64,000 nucleotides of DNA from Nitrosomonas communis (GTDB taxonomy: Bacteria; Pseudomonadota; Gammaproteobacteria; Burkholderiales; Nitrosomonadaceae), in NCBI RefSeq assembly GCF_024102715.1, contig NZ_JAGFJM010000105.1, positions 21,348 to 85,347 on the forward strand, written 5' to 3'. The notes beneath the pieces are model-generated. The model worked only from the letters and a program-made list of their open reading frames with translations, was not told the DNA's origin and did no database searches. A program made the position numbers and the translations under genes. Every line of letters begins with the position of its first letter. The first letter of the stretch is position 1. Below are positions 56,100 to 64,000 of the stretch, one piece after another.

Positions 56100-57494
56100 A
56101 TGGCTCAGTCCCCCATGAGTATTGCTCATAATGAATTGCTAGAAGTTTACAAGACACCACCTCATTCAGTTGAAGCAGAACAATCAGTGTTAGGTGGTTT
56201 AATGCTGGATAACCATGCATGGGACAAAATAGCAGATATTCTCACTCATACTGATTTTTATCGTCAAGATCATCAGCTTATTTACCATCATATTTGCAAC
56301 CTGATAGAACAAAACAAACCTGCTGATGTGATAACCGTCGCAGAGTCGCTTGAAAATTCAGCTGAATTGCAGCACGTTGGAGGACTGGCTTATATAGGCT
56401 CAATAGTACAAAGTACACCAACGGCTGCTAATATCCGCCGTTATGCTGAAATCGTAAGGGAACGCTCCATCATGCGTAAGCTTGCTCAGATCAGCACACA
56501 AATCGCCGACTCTGCCTATAATCCGGCAGGGCGTTCTGCTTCAAACCTGCTGGACGAGGCAGAAAGCAAGATATTTGAGATTGCTGAAATTGGTGCGCGC
56601 GGCAAACAGGGGTTTATCGATATCCAGCCACTATTAAAGCAGGTTGTAGAGCGCATTGAAATGCTGTACAGCCGCGACAATCCAAGTGATGTCACAGGCA
56701 TTGCATCTGGTTTTCATGATTTAGACCAGAAAACTTCAGGCTTCCAGCCGGGAGATCTTATTATCGTCGCAGGCAGACCATCGATGGGCAAAACAGCATT
56801 TGCCCTCAATATTGCAGAATATGTGGCGTTAGAGCTTAATAAACCGGCAGCTGTATTCAGTATGGAAATGGGTGGTGCGCAGCTCGCGATGCGTATGTTA
56901 GGTTCAATAGGCAGGCTTGATCAACATAAAGTCCGCACCGGACGATTGGAGGATGAAGACTGGCCGAAACTTACTCACGCGCTGGGTAAATTAAACGATG
57001 CTCCTATTTTTATTGATGAAAGCGCCGCATTGAATGCACTGGAGCTTAGAGCCCGGGCACGACGGCTTTACCGTCAGCATGGTGAATTGGGATTAATCGT
57101 AGTTGACTATCTCCAGCTCATGTCATCCCACACACACAGTGAAAACCGCGCCACCGAAATTTCTGAGATTTCGCGCTCACTCAAAGCATTGGCAAAAGAA
57201 CTGCAAGTACCCGTCATCGCATTGTCACAGCTTAATCGCAGCCTGGAACAGCGGCCTAATCCCCACAAACGACCGGTAATGTCTGATTTGCGCGAATCAG
57301 GTGCCATAGAACAGGATGCAGATGTCATTCTATTCATTTATCGGGATGAAGTTTACAATCCGGATACCCCGGATAAAGGCATCGCCGAAATCATTATTGG
57401 CAAACAACGTAATGGCCCAATCGGAAAAATTGATTTGACCTTTCTGGGTGAGTATACCCGCTTTGAGAATTGCGCCCGGGCCGAATATTACTGA
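56100..57494 (+). CDS. dnaB: replicative DNA helicase
   Basis: 464 residues: N-terminal DnaG-binding domain (PPHSVEAEQSVLGGLMLDN), RecA-like core with Walker A AGRPSMGKTAFALN, VVDYLQLM Walker B and DLRESGAIEQDADVI. Unwinds DNA at the fork. Follows the terminator of the ribosomal protein operon, and is likely from its own promoter. Confidence 0.97.
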   Translation: MAQSPMSIAHNELLEVYKTPPHSVEAEQSVLGGLMLDNHAWDKIADILTHTDFYRQDHQLIYHHICNLIEQNKPADVITVAESLENSAELQHVGGLAYIGSIVQSTPTAANIRRYAEIVRERSIMRKLAQISTQIADSAYNPAGRSASNLLDEAESKIFEIAEIGARGKQGFIDIQPLLKQVVERIEMLYSRDNPSDVTGIASGFHDLDQKTSGFQPGDLIIVAGRPSMGKTAFALNIAEYVALELNKPAAVFSMEMGGAQLAMRMLGSIGRLDQHKVRTGRLEDEDWPKLTHALGKLNDAPIFIDESAALNALELRARARRLYRQHGELGLIVVDYLQLMSSHTHSENRATEISEISRSLKALAKELQVPVIALSQLNRSLEQRPNPHKRPVMSDLRESGAIEQDADVILFIYRDEVYNPDTPDKGIAEIIIGKQRNGPIGKIDLTFLGEYTRFENCARAEYY

Positions 57495-57536
57495 TTGCAA
57501 CCAGTATTTTTACAAACATTATGCTGGAACGATCTA

Positions 57537-59048
57537 TCAGTTCCGGTCCAGTCGCCGGTATTGTATTGCCTCTGCAATATGTCCGCTGCGAATCTGCTCA
57601 CTGCCCGCTAAATCTGCGATAGTACGCGCCAGCTTCAATATACGATGAAACGCACGGGCAGAAATATTCAAGCGGGAAATAGCCTGTTCCAATAAATGCG
57701 TACCCGCTTCATCCGGCTTGCAATATTTATCGATCTCGCACACCTTCAAGCCAGCATTTGCAGCATTTTGTCGTGTAAGCTGATATTGACGAGCAATCTC
57801 GACACGTGCTCTTACCCTATGGCTTGATTCACTTTCCCCTTGACGCAGCAGATCCTCTTGCGGAACAGCCGGCACCTCAATCTGCATATCAATACGATCA
57901 AGCAAAGGGCCAGATATTTTTCCACGGTAACGCGCTACCTGCTCTGGTGTGCAGCGGCATCTCCCGTCATAATGACCCAAATAGCCACATGGGCATGGGT
58001 TCATCGCGGCGATTAATTGGAAGCGTGCAGGAAAATTGGCCTGTCGCGTTGCCCGCGAGATGGTAATCTGCCCCGCCTCAAGCGGTTCTCGCAGCACTTC
58101 CAAAACCCTACGATCAAATTCCGGCAATTCATCCAGGAATAACACACCATGCATTGCTAGGGAAATTTCTCCAGGGCGGGGAATACTGCCACCACCCACC
58201 ATGGCTACGGCAGAAGCAGTATGATGAGGTGAGCGAAAAGGGCGGCGTTTCCAGTGGGCGATATCGAAGCAACCACTGGCAAGTGACTGAATAGCAGCAG
58301 ACTCAAGCGCCTCTTGCTCCGTCATGACAGGAAGAATACTGGCAAAACGTTCAGCCAGCATTGATTTACCCGTACCGGGCGGTCCGATCAGCAAGATGCT
58401 GTGGCCACCTGCTGCAGCAATCTCCAAGGCGCGCTTGGCATGCCCTTGACCCTTCACTTCTTTTAGGTCCGCATGATGATTTAACTCATCCGCACCATTG
58501 TTTGCTACAGAAAGTGCAGTGTAAGGCTCTAATAACTCATATCCCGTTAAATGCGCACAGACCTGCAGTAAGGATGCTGCAGGATAAACGACTGCTTCCT
58601 TCACCAAGGATGCTTCCGCCGCATTTTCTAGCGGCAAAACAAAGCTGCGCCCTGATCGTGATGCGCCATAAGTCATAGCCAGCGCACCATGGATAGGACG
58701 CAATTTCCCGCTTAAGGAAAGTTCGCCTACCCACTCATACTGATCGAGCTTATCAGCAGGTATTTGCCCCGTTGCAGCAAGAATACCAAGTGCGATAGGT
58801 AAATCAAACCGGCCACTTTCCTTAGGCAAATCTGCTGGCGCAAGGTTGACCGTAATACGCTGCGCAGGAAATTTAAATCGCCCATTTTGCAACGCAGCTC
58901 GCACCCGGTCTTTACTTTCTTTTACCTCGGTTTCAGGTAACCCAACGATGGTGAAACTGGGTAAACCATTGGATAAATGGGTTTCCACAGTAACCAGTGG
59001 CGCTTCCATGCCTGATAGCGCGCGACTATAAAGAATGGCCAATGACAT
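57537..59048 (-). CDS. comM: ComM/YifB Mg-chelatase-like AAA+ ATPase
   Basis: 503 residues: Lon-protease-like N-terminal fold (VETHLSNGLPSFTIVGLPE), AAA+ domain with Walker A LIGPPGTGKSMLAERF, GVLFLDELPEF, a Cys cluster CPCGYLGHYDGRCRC and a C-terminal Mg-chelatase region. ComM is a helicase aiding branch migration in natural transformation. Convergent with dnaB. Confidence 0.93.
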   Translation of the reverse strand: MSLAILYSRALSGMEAPLVTVETHLSNGLPSFTIVGLPETEVKESKDRVRAALQNGRFKFPAQRITVNLAPADLPKESGRFDLPIALGILAATGQIPADKLDQYEWVGELSLSGKLRPIHGALAMTYGASRSGRSFVLPLENAAEASLVKEAVVYPAASLLQVCAHLTGYELLEPYTALSVANNGADELNHHADLKEVKGQGHAKRALEIAAAGGHSILLIGPPGTGKSMLAERFASILPVMTEQEALESAAIQSLASGCFDIAHWKRRPFRSPHHTASAVAMVGGGSIPRPGEISLAMHGVLFLDELPEFDRRVLEVLREPLEAGQITISRATRQANFPARFQLIAAMNPCPCGYLGHYDGRCRCTPEQVARYRGKISGPLLDRIDMQIEVPAVPQEDLLRQGESESSHRVRARVEIARQYQLTRQNAANAGLKVCEIDKYCKPDEAGTHLLEQAISRLNISARAFHRILKLARTIADLAGSEQIRSGHIAEAIQYRRLDRN

Positions 59049-59163
59049 GAAAAATAAGAGGCGTGATAAAATTACCGGCCGTTAACAGAAACTTACCATG
59101 CGCATGCTAGGGCGAATGAGCAGCTTAGACAACTACTTGCTAACAAGAAACATTCTGTTAGCG

Positions 59164-59445
59164 CTATCCTTCATAATTTGTGTCGCCCGCTCCAGTATCT
59201 GACGAGGCAGGTTTCAGTTGACTCTCCAAAGCGGCAACTTTTTCCTCTAACTCAGTCAATTTTGCACGTGTCCGTTTGAGCACTTCTTGTTGCACATCAA
59301 ACTCTTCACGCGTAACCACATCCAAACGAGAAAGCATACTCGTCATCATAGCGCGCATATTTCTTTCAATATCCTTGGCTGGGCTATGTGCCACGATTTC
59401 ACTGATTTTTGCACCGATTTCATCCAAAACGTTTTTGTTAACCAT
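59164..59445 (-). CDS. ubiK: UbiK ubiquinone synthesis accessory factor
   Basis: 93 residues of the former DUF526/YqiC type: N-terminal amphipathic helix and a C-terminal coiled coil (VDVVTREEFDVQQEVLKR-like, LTELEEKVAALESQL). It aids the soluble Ubi complex. Preceded by GGAG-type site. Confidence 0.9.
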   Translation of the reverse strand: MVNKNVLDEIGAKISEIVAHSPAKDIERNMRAMMTSMLSRLDVVTREEFDVQQEVLKRTRAKLTELEEKVAALESQLKPASSDTGAGDTNYEG

Positions 59446-59628
59446 TTTCTCTCCACTTATATTTTTAATTGATGACTCAGCACTCGTTCTTTAAGCATGG
59501 TAACGGCACCTACAAGATAAAATCGCATACTTCAATCAATTAGGCAACCCATAACCACGCGCTGAGAGCTGTCAGAAAATAATATACTGTGCGATGATCG
59601 GCTATCTTTTATAAAACAACATTGATTC

Positions 59629-60639
59629 ATGACTACCGAACGTTTACAGCTCCTGGAAGATTGGATAAAAACAATCTTCCCCGGAAAATCTTTCGATCTC
59701 TCGCCAGCTTCGGCTGACGCGAGCTTTCGTCGCTATTTTCGCATCACCATGGAAGAACAATCGATAATTGCCATGGACGCACCACCTCAGCTGGAAAACT
59801 GTGTCCCATTCCTGCATGCAGCTGAAGTATTTTCCTCCGCAAACGTCCATGTACCTGCTATCCTGGCCAAAAACTTGATACAAGGTTTTTTGCTGCTTTC
59901 CGACCTAGGCAGCACCACTTACCTGCAAACACTGGCAGCAAATCCAGCCACTGCAGACAAGCTTTATGGCGATGCCATTGATGCGCTGATTAGAATTCAG
60001 CTGATCAGTCAGACAGATGTATTCCCAGAATACGATGCAGCGCTGCTTGGAAGAGAATTAGATTTATTTCCAGAGTGGTACATCGCCCGGCATCTCCAAG
60101 TGACACTTGATCAAAAACAACATGATAATTTAACTGCTGTATTTTCATGCATACTTGAAAATAATCTTGCCCAACTCAAAGTATTTGTTCATCGTGATTA
60201 TCACTCCCGCAATTTAATGATGACCATACCCAATCCTGGCATTATTGATTTTCAGGATGCAGTCTATGGGCCGATTACCTATGATCTGGTTTCCCTGTTT
60301 AAAGATGCTTACATTCACTGGGAAGAAGAACGCATTTTGGATTGGGTCATCCGTTACTGGGAAAAAGCACGTAAAGCAGGACTTCTCGTCACCACTGATT
60401 TTTCTGATTTTTATCGGGATTTTGAGTGGATGGGAGTTCAACGTCACCTCAAAGTGCTAGGCATTTTTGCGCGGCTGTATCACCGGGATCACAAAGACGC
60501 CTATCTCAAAAACATGCCACTCGTCATGACTTATTTACGTAAAGCATGCGAGCGTTATCGCGAGCTGCAGCCGCTGCTCACTCTGCTGGATCAGCTTGAA
60601 GGCAATCAATCCGCTACTCGAATCGGTTATACCTTCTAA
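59629..60639 (+). CDS. amgK: AmgK anomeric MurNAc/GlcNAc kinase
   Basis: 336 residues of the aminoglycoside-phosphotransferase fold, with catalytic VFVHRDYHSRNLMM and metal-binding GIIDFQDAVYGPITYDL. In the MurU recycling route it makes MurNAc 1-phosphate. Paired with murU 3 bases later. Confidence 0.92.
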   Translation: MTTERLQLLEDWIKTIFPGKSFDLSPASADASFRRYFRITMEEQSIIAMDAPPQLENCVPFLHAAEVFSSANVHVPAILAKNLIQGFLLLSDLGSTTYLQTLAANPATADKLYGDAIDALIRIQLISQTDVFPEYDAALLGRELDLFPEWYIARHLQVTLDQKQHDNLTAVFSCILENNLAQLKVFVHRDYHSRNLMMTIPNPGIIDFQDAVYGPITYDLVSLFKDAYIHWEEERILDWVIRYWEKARKAGLLVTTDFSDFYRDFEWMGVQRHLKVLGIFARLYHRDHKDAYLKNMPLVMTYLRKACERYRELQPLLTLLDQLEGNQSATRIGYTF

Positions 60640-60642
60640 CCA

Positions 60643-61353
60643 ATGGCAGTCCACCCTTTTAAAGCAATGATCCTCGCAGCCGGGCGTGGTGAACGCATGC
60701 GTCCTTTGACCGACACATTACCCAAGCCGCTGCTTCGTGTGGGAAATCAAATGCTGATCGAATATCATCTGCGAAATCTGGCACAAGCTGGTTTTTTGGA
60801 TGTCGTTATCAATCATGCCTATCTCGGTCATATGATCGAAGCGGCGCTGGGTAATGGTCAACGTTATGGTATCCATATTACCTACTCGCAAGAAACCTCC
60901 GTGCTGGAAACTGCTGGTGGAATAACTAAAGCGCTCCCTCTTCTAACTAACTTCTCAGCAAACCAACCTTTCCTGGTTATCAATGCTGATATCTATTGCC
61001 AAATGAATTACTCTACCTTGCTATCGCCTTTGCAGCGATTGTGGTCAAATCCTGCGAGTGATCTCGCCCATTTAGTCCTAGTTGACAATCCTCAGCATCA
61101 TCCTGCCGGTGATTTTTTTCTGGAGCAAGATCGCCTAACTAAAACGGGACAACACAAGCTCACTTTTAGTGGTATCGGGGTCTATCGCCCTCAACTTTTT
61201 AACCAGGTCATGCCAGATACTGCCACTAAACTTTCACCTCTGCTACATCAGGCCATCTCGGCAGATAAAGTCAGTGGAGAATATTATCACGGCATGTGGA
61301 TGGATATTGGCACACCAGAACGACTGCAACTACTTAACGTACAGCTTCTGTGA
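60643..61353 (+). CDS. murU: MurU MurNAc-1-phosphate uridylyltransferase
   Basis: 236 residues; N-terminal nucleotidyltransferase motif ILAAGRGERMRPLTDTLPKP, then NADIYC and WMDIGTPERLQ. Makes UDP-MurNAc, bypassing de novo synthesis, in peptidoglycan recycling. Coupled to amgK. Confidence 0.93.
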   Translation: MAVHPFKAMILAAGRGERMRPLTDTLPKPLLRVGNQMLIEYHLRNLAQAGFLDVVINHAYLGHMIEAALGNGQRYGIHITYSQETSVLETAGGITKALPLLTNFSANQPFLVINADIYCQMNYSTLLSPLQRLWSNPASDLAHLVLVDNPQHHPAGDFFLEQDRLTKTGQHKLTFSGIGVYRPQLFNQVMPDTATKLSPLLHQAISADKVSGEYYHGMWMDIGTPERLQLLNVQLL

Positions 61354-61797
61354 AATATTGCACAATTCAATTTCACTATAGTCACTTCCTTATGCCATGC
61401 ATGCTTCCAACCAATGACGAATATAACAGTTTTTATGAATACAATTTATATTGTATCTATATTCGCAACAATAAATTTCACATTTTAATACTTATTTTTT
61501 AATTGTTTTAAACATAATATTCATCCTTAAGACAATATAAGTTGTTTAATTCTATCAATATTGATGACAATACTAGGGTTAATGTATTAGAAACCATAAT
61601 GTTATTGTCGATAATGGTTAATCCCGATAGAAAAAAGATTGTCACACCAATTGATGTAAATTAAGAATAAATATGTTTCCTAGAAAGAACGTATTCATAG
61701 CATGGGTATTTCTAAAAATCACAAAGAGAAACTCATTAGAAATTTTGTTAAATGAAGGAAAGAAGTGAGGCTTAAGTTGCTTACTGGAGGTATTACA
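61354..61797. other. 444-bp AT-rich gap
   Basis: No gene. Strongly AT-rich 61430-61700. Presumably the promoter of the lipoprotein at 61798. Confidence 0.5.
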
Positions 61798-62238
61798 ATG
61801 AAAACACAGATTTCTTTGATTGCTGTACTGACGCTCTGCTTTTTATCTGCTTGCGCACAAATGAATCCGGTTTCAGCTGTTCAGAACAATGAAATTGGCA
61901 CTACCCGTCTTAGCGCAATTGATCATAACAATCATGATGCGCTAGCACAGCATCACGAAAATACAGCGAAAGAAATGCAAACAAAATTGCAAGCACAGAA
62001 GAAATTACTCCAGGAATATGAGGACCACAACTATTACTATGGTAGAAAAGGTCTAGATCTCCAATCACATACGTCAGCGAATATTCGCTATTTTGAGAAA
62101 TCCATCAAAGAGAATCTAAAGGAAGCCGCCATTCACCGGAAAATGGCAAGAGATCAGGAAAAACGCAACTATACGGATGTGAACAAACACGACATTGGAT
62201 ACACAAAGGAAGATGAAACGAAATCTCAGTTAAATTAA
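61798..62238 (+). CDS. small lipoprotein, paralogue of the 14276 gene
   Basis: 146 residues from ATG 61798, preceded by GGAGGTATTA, the same ribosome site context as its paralogue. Lipobox FLSAC at about residue 17, then HDALAQHHENTAKEMQTKL, YYYGRKGLDLQSHTSANIR and EKSIKENLKEAAIHRKMA, nearly the paralogue's blocks. This copy is a lipoprotein whereas the other seems soluble. Function unknown. Confidence 0.75.
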   Translation: MKTQISLIAVLTLCFLSACAQMNPVSAVQNNEIGTTRLSAIDHNNHDALAQHHENTAKEMQTKLQAQKKLLQEYEDHNYYYGRKGLDLQSHTSANIRYFEKSIKENLKEAAIHRKMARDQEKRNYTDVNKHDIGYTKEDETKSQLN

Positions 62239-62556
62239 TGTCAATCCAATACTTAATATAAAAACGAGCTACATGACAGTGTTAACTGGCTGTAGCTTGT
62301 TTTCATCGCGATTCACATCCAATTAGATAAGTTTATTTCGCTTTATTGTCAAAAACAATTCCGACATACATTTTGCAGTTAGTGAATGCATGCCCTTCAG
62401 GCAAAAATAAAAATTCCGGTATCTTATCTTGCCGTAAATGGTAATGTTCAGACGAAGAAGCAGAAATCCTCATTTTTATGATCAGAATGTTATGCCTGAT
62501 ACTCGATATGAGAAGATAACGGATTTAAGAATATCAGTGCGCCGGCATTCTACTTC
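62239..62556. other. 318-bp gap with a terminator at its left end
   Basis: No gene is seen past the terminator at 62263-62301. The right half probably contains the promoter of the methyltransferase gene. Confidence 0.5.
62263..62301 (+). terminator. terminator after the lipoprotein gene
   Basis: AACGAGCTACA pairs with TGTAGCTTGTT (one G-T), with an inner CAGT/ACTG stem, followed by TTTTC. Confidence 0.75.
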
Positions 62557-63351
62557 ATGCATTCTATAACTTCTCGCGAACATACACTTTTCAAACAGCT
62601 GGTCAAGCTAGAGAAGTCGTCGCGGCAGCGACGAATAGCCGGTTTAACATTGCTCGATGGCGCACATCTCATTCAGGCTTATCAAGCTGCACAAGGAATA
62701 CCGTTAAAATTGATCATCAGTGAATTAGGATGCAATAATACGGAAATCAAATATTTGTTAGGTAGATTCAGTAAATACGTCGAAGTCAATACCGTCATGT
62801 TGAGTGATGCCTTGTTCAGACAAGTGTCTCCGGTCAAAACACCGAGCGGCATCCTGGCACTCATCGCTATTCCCTTATCTGAACCTAATACTATCAGCGA
62901 TAATCAGGTATTCTGCGTATTGCTGGAAGCAATGCAGGATCCCGGCAATTTAGGCGCGATATTGCGCTCTGCCGCAGCCGCTGGCGTAAGTGATGTCTAT
63001 TTGTCCAATGACTGTGCAGATGCCTGGTCGCCTAAAACACTACGCGCAGCGATGGGGGCACACTTCTCGCTAACCATTCACGAGCAATCCAATTTAACAC
63101 AAGTAGCCCAGCGATTTCACGGTCAAGTCATTGCTACCACGTTGCATGCTACCCGACACCTCTATCAGACCGATCTCACCGGTCCGGTAGCGTTTGTATT
63201 TGGCAACGAAGGAGCAGGATTATCGCCAGAAATGCTGCAAGCTGTCAGTGAGCAGGTAACAATTCCCATGTCGGGCAACACGGAATCGCTCAACGTAACC
63301 GCTGCGGCAGCGATCTGTTTTTTTGAAAAAGTCAGGCAGCAATGTTATTGA
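62557..63351 (+). CDS. TrmH/SpoU family RNA 2'-O-methyltransferase
   Basis: 264 residues. N-terminal substrate-binding part (RRIAGLTLLDGAHLIQAY), then SPOUT motifs 1 to 3: QDPGNLGAILRSAAAAGV, FVFGNEGAGLS and IPMSGNTESLNVTAAAAI. It methylates a ribose in rRNA or tRNA using AdoMet; which site cannot be told. Convergent with aroC. Confidence 0.9.
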   Translation: MHSITSREHTLFKQLVKLEKSSRQRRIAGLTLLDGAHLIQAYQAAQGIPLKLIISELGCNNTEIKYLLGRFSKYVEVNTVMLSDALFRQVSPVKTPSGILALIAIPLSEPNTISDNQVFCVLLEAMQDPGNLGAILRSAAAAGVSDVYLSNDCADAWSPKTLRAAMGAHFSLTIHEQSNLTQVAQRFHGQVIATTLHATRHLYQTDLTGPVAFVFGNEGAGLSPEMLQAVSEQVTIPMSGNTESLNVTAAAAICFFEKVRQQCY

Positions 63352-63358
63352 TGCTTGA

Positions 63359-64000
63359 TCACACTTCATAGGGCTCCGGATCTTCAGCTAGCGGCGGTTT
63401 TGGTTCTGACGCTGAGATTATGGTAGTTTTATTTTCAATGGCTCCTGGAATACGCGGTGTTTCACATACTACAGTGGCATTCTGTGCGCGATGACGCAAG
63501 GCGTGGTCCATCAACACCAGTGCCAGCATAGCTTCAACGATAGGTGTTGCGCGAATACCAACACAGGGATCATGCCTGCCATGCGTCTCGACGATCGCTG
63601 GATTACCCGCTTTATCAATGGATCTCCTCGCCAAGCGTATGCTCGATGTCGGTTTGATCGCTACATTGACAGTAATCGGCTGGCCCGTAGAAATGCCACC
63701 TAGAATACCACCGGCGTTATTGCTCAGAAATCCTTCGGGAGTCATCTCGTCTGAATGCTCCGTTCCTTTTTGGCTGACACTCGCAAACCCTGCACCGATT
63801 TCTACTCCCTTGACCGCGTTAATGCTCATCATGGCATAAGCAATTTCTGCATCCAATCGGTCGTAGACAGGCTCCCCCCACCCGACTGGCACACCCTCAG
63901 CCACAGCATTGATTTTCGCGCCCACTGAATCGCCGGATTTGCGCAGTCGGTCCATGAAATCCTCAAGCTCAGGAACAATGTTGTTATCGGCAGCAAAAAA
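63359..64000 (-). CDS. aroC: chorismate synthase, N-terminus beyond the right edge
   Basis: The minus frame is open from 64000 to a stop at 63359, giving 214 C-terminal residues. It includes [35 protein letters not shown] and [16 protein letters not shown], all aroC signatures. Chorismate synthase makes chorismate from EPSP with FMN. The first ~150 residues lie outside. Codons before the internal ATG 63955 read [15 protein letters not shown], so that ATG is not the start. Confidence 0.95.
   Translation of the reverse strand, partial: FFAADNNIVPELEDFMDRLRKSGDSVGAKINAVAEGVPVGWGEPVYDRLDAEIAYAMMSINAVKGVEIGAGFASVSQKGTEHSDEMTPEGFLSNNAGGILGGISTGQPITVNVAIKPTSSIRLARRSIDKAGNPAIVETHGRHDPCVGIRATPIVEAMLALVLMDHALRHRAQNATVVCETPRIPGAIENKTTIISASEPKPPLAEDPEPYEV

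Overview
The window reads as chromosome of a betaproteobacterium, most likely Nitrosomonadaceae (Nitrosomonas-like). That placement is inferred from gene content and order (rpsF-priB-rpsR-rplI-dnaB, recN-nadK beside hrcA-hemH, the Mla-type ABC pair, a DAB/SulP inorganic-carbon cluster) and from several families of short palindromic repeats. No rRNA, tRNA or ammonia-oxidation gene is present to settle it.

Layout. 1-5 kb (minus strand): exported proteins, namely a DUF3570 outer-membrane protein cut by the left edge, a DUF4266 lipoprotein ending in Gly-Cys-Gly-Cys, a TlpA-like thioredoxin, two unassigned periplasmic proteins and a 287-residue secreted protein. Three of these have a predicted mature N-terminal histidine. 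5.3-14.2 kb: housekeeping genes recN, nadK, hrcA, hemH, dapE, an MlaF/MlaE-type ABC pair and ychJ. 14.2-16.3 kb: small exported or membrane proteins and a membrane-anchored Mrr-like nuclease.

16.3-20.6 kb is accessory DNA in visible decay: an intact brnT-brnA pair, a brnT with an internal amber codon beside an intact antitoxin, an intact vapBC, a deleted second vapC, a collapsed DUF4160 gene next to intact DUF2442, a brnA 3' fragment, a possible transposon relic, and many palindromic repeats. Four copies of a 101-bp MITE with 3-bp TNA target duplications lie in the window. One supplies the last codons and stop of brnA; another abuts the ychJ start.

20.65-33.4 kb is a complete-looking Tad/Flp pilus locus: pilin, prepilin peptidase, CpaB, secretin, lipoprotein, TadG-like, two TadE, CpaE, CpaF, TadB, TadC, TadD and a second TPR lipoprotein with a LytR_C-like end. 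33.4-44.2 kb carries corA, a 2-hydroxyacid dehydrogenase, a DUF819 transporter, an endonuclease V-like protein, a lipid-kinase-like protein, a P-type cation ATPase, a DSP-type phosphatase and DUF2254. 44.4-53 kb holds a response regulator/histidine kinase pair followed on the same strand by dabA, dabB, a SulP transporter and a terminator, which looks like an energy-coupled inorganic-carbon uptake module. 53-64 kb is housekeeping: hemE, the S6-PriB-S18-L9-DnaB cluster, comM, ubiK, amgK-murU, a paralogue of the small exported protein at 14.3 kb, a SPOUT methyltransferase and the C-terminal part of aroC at the right edge.
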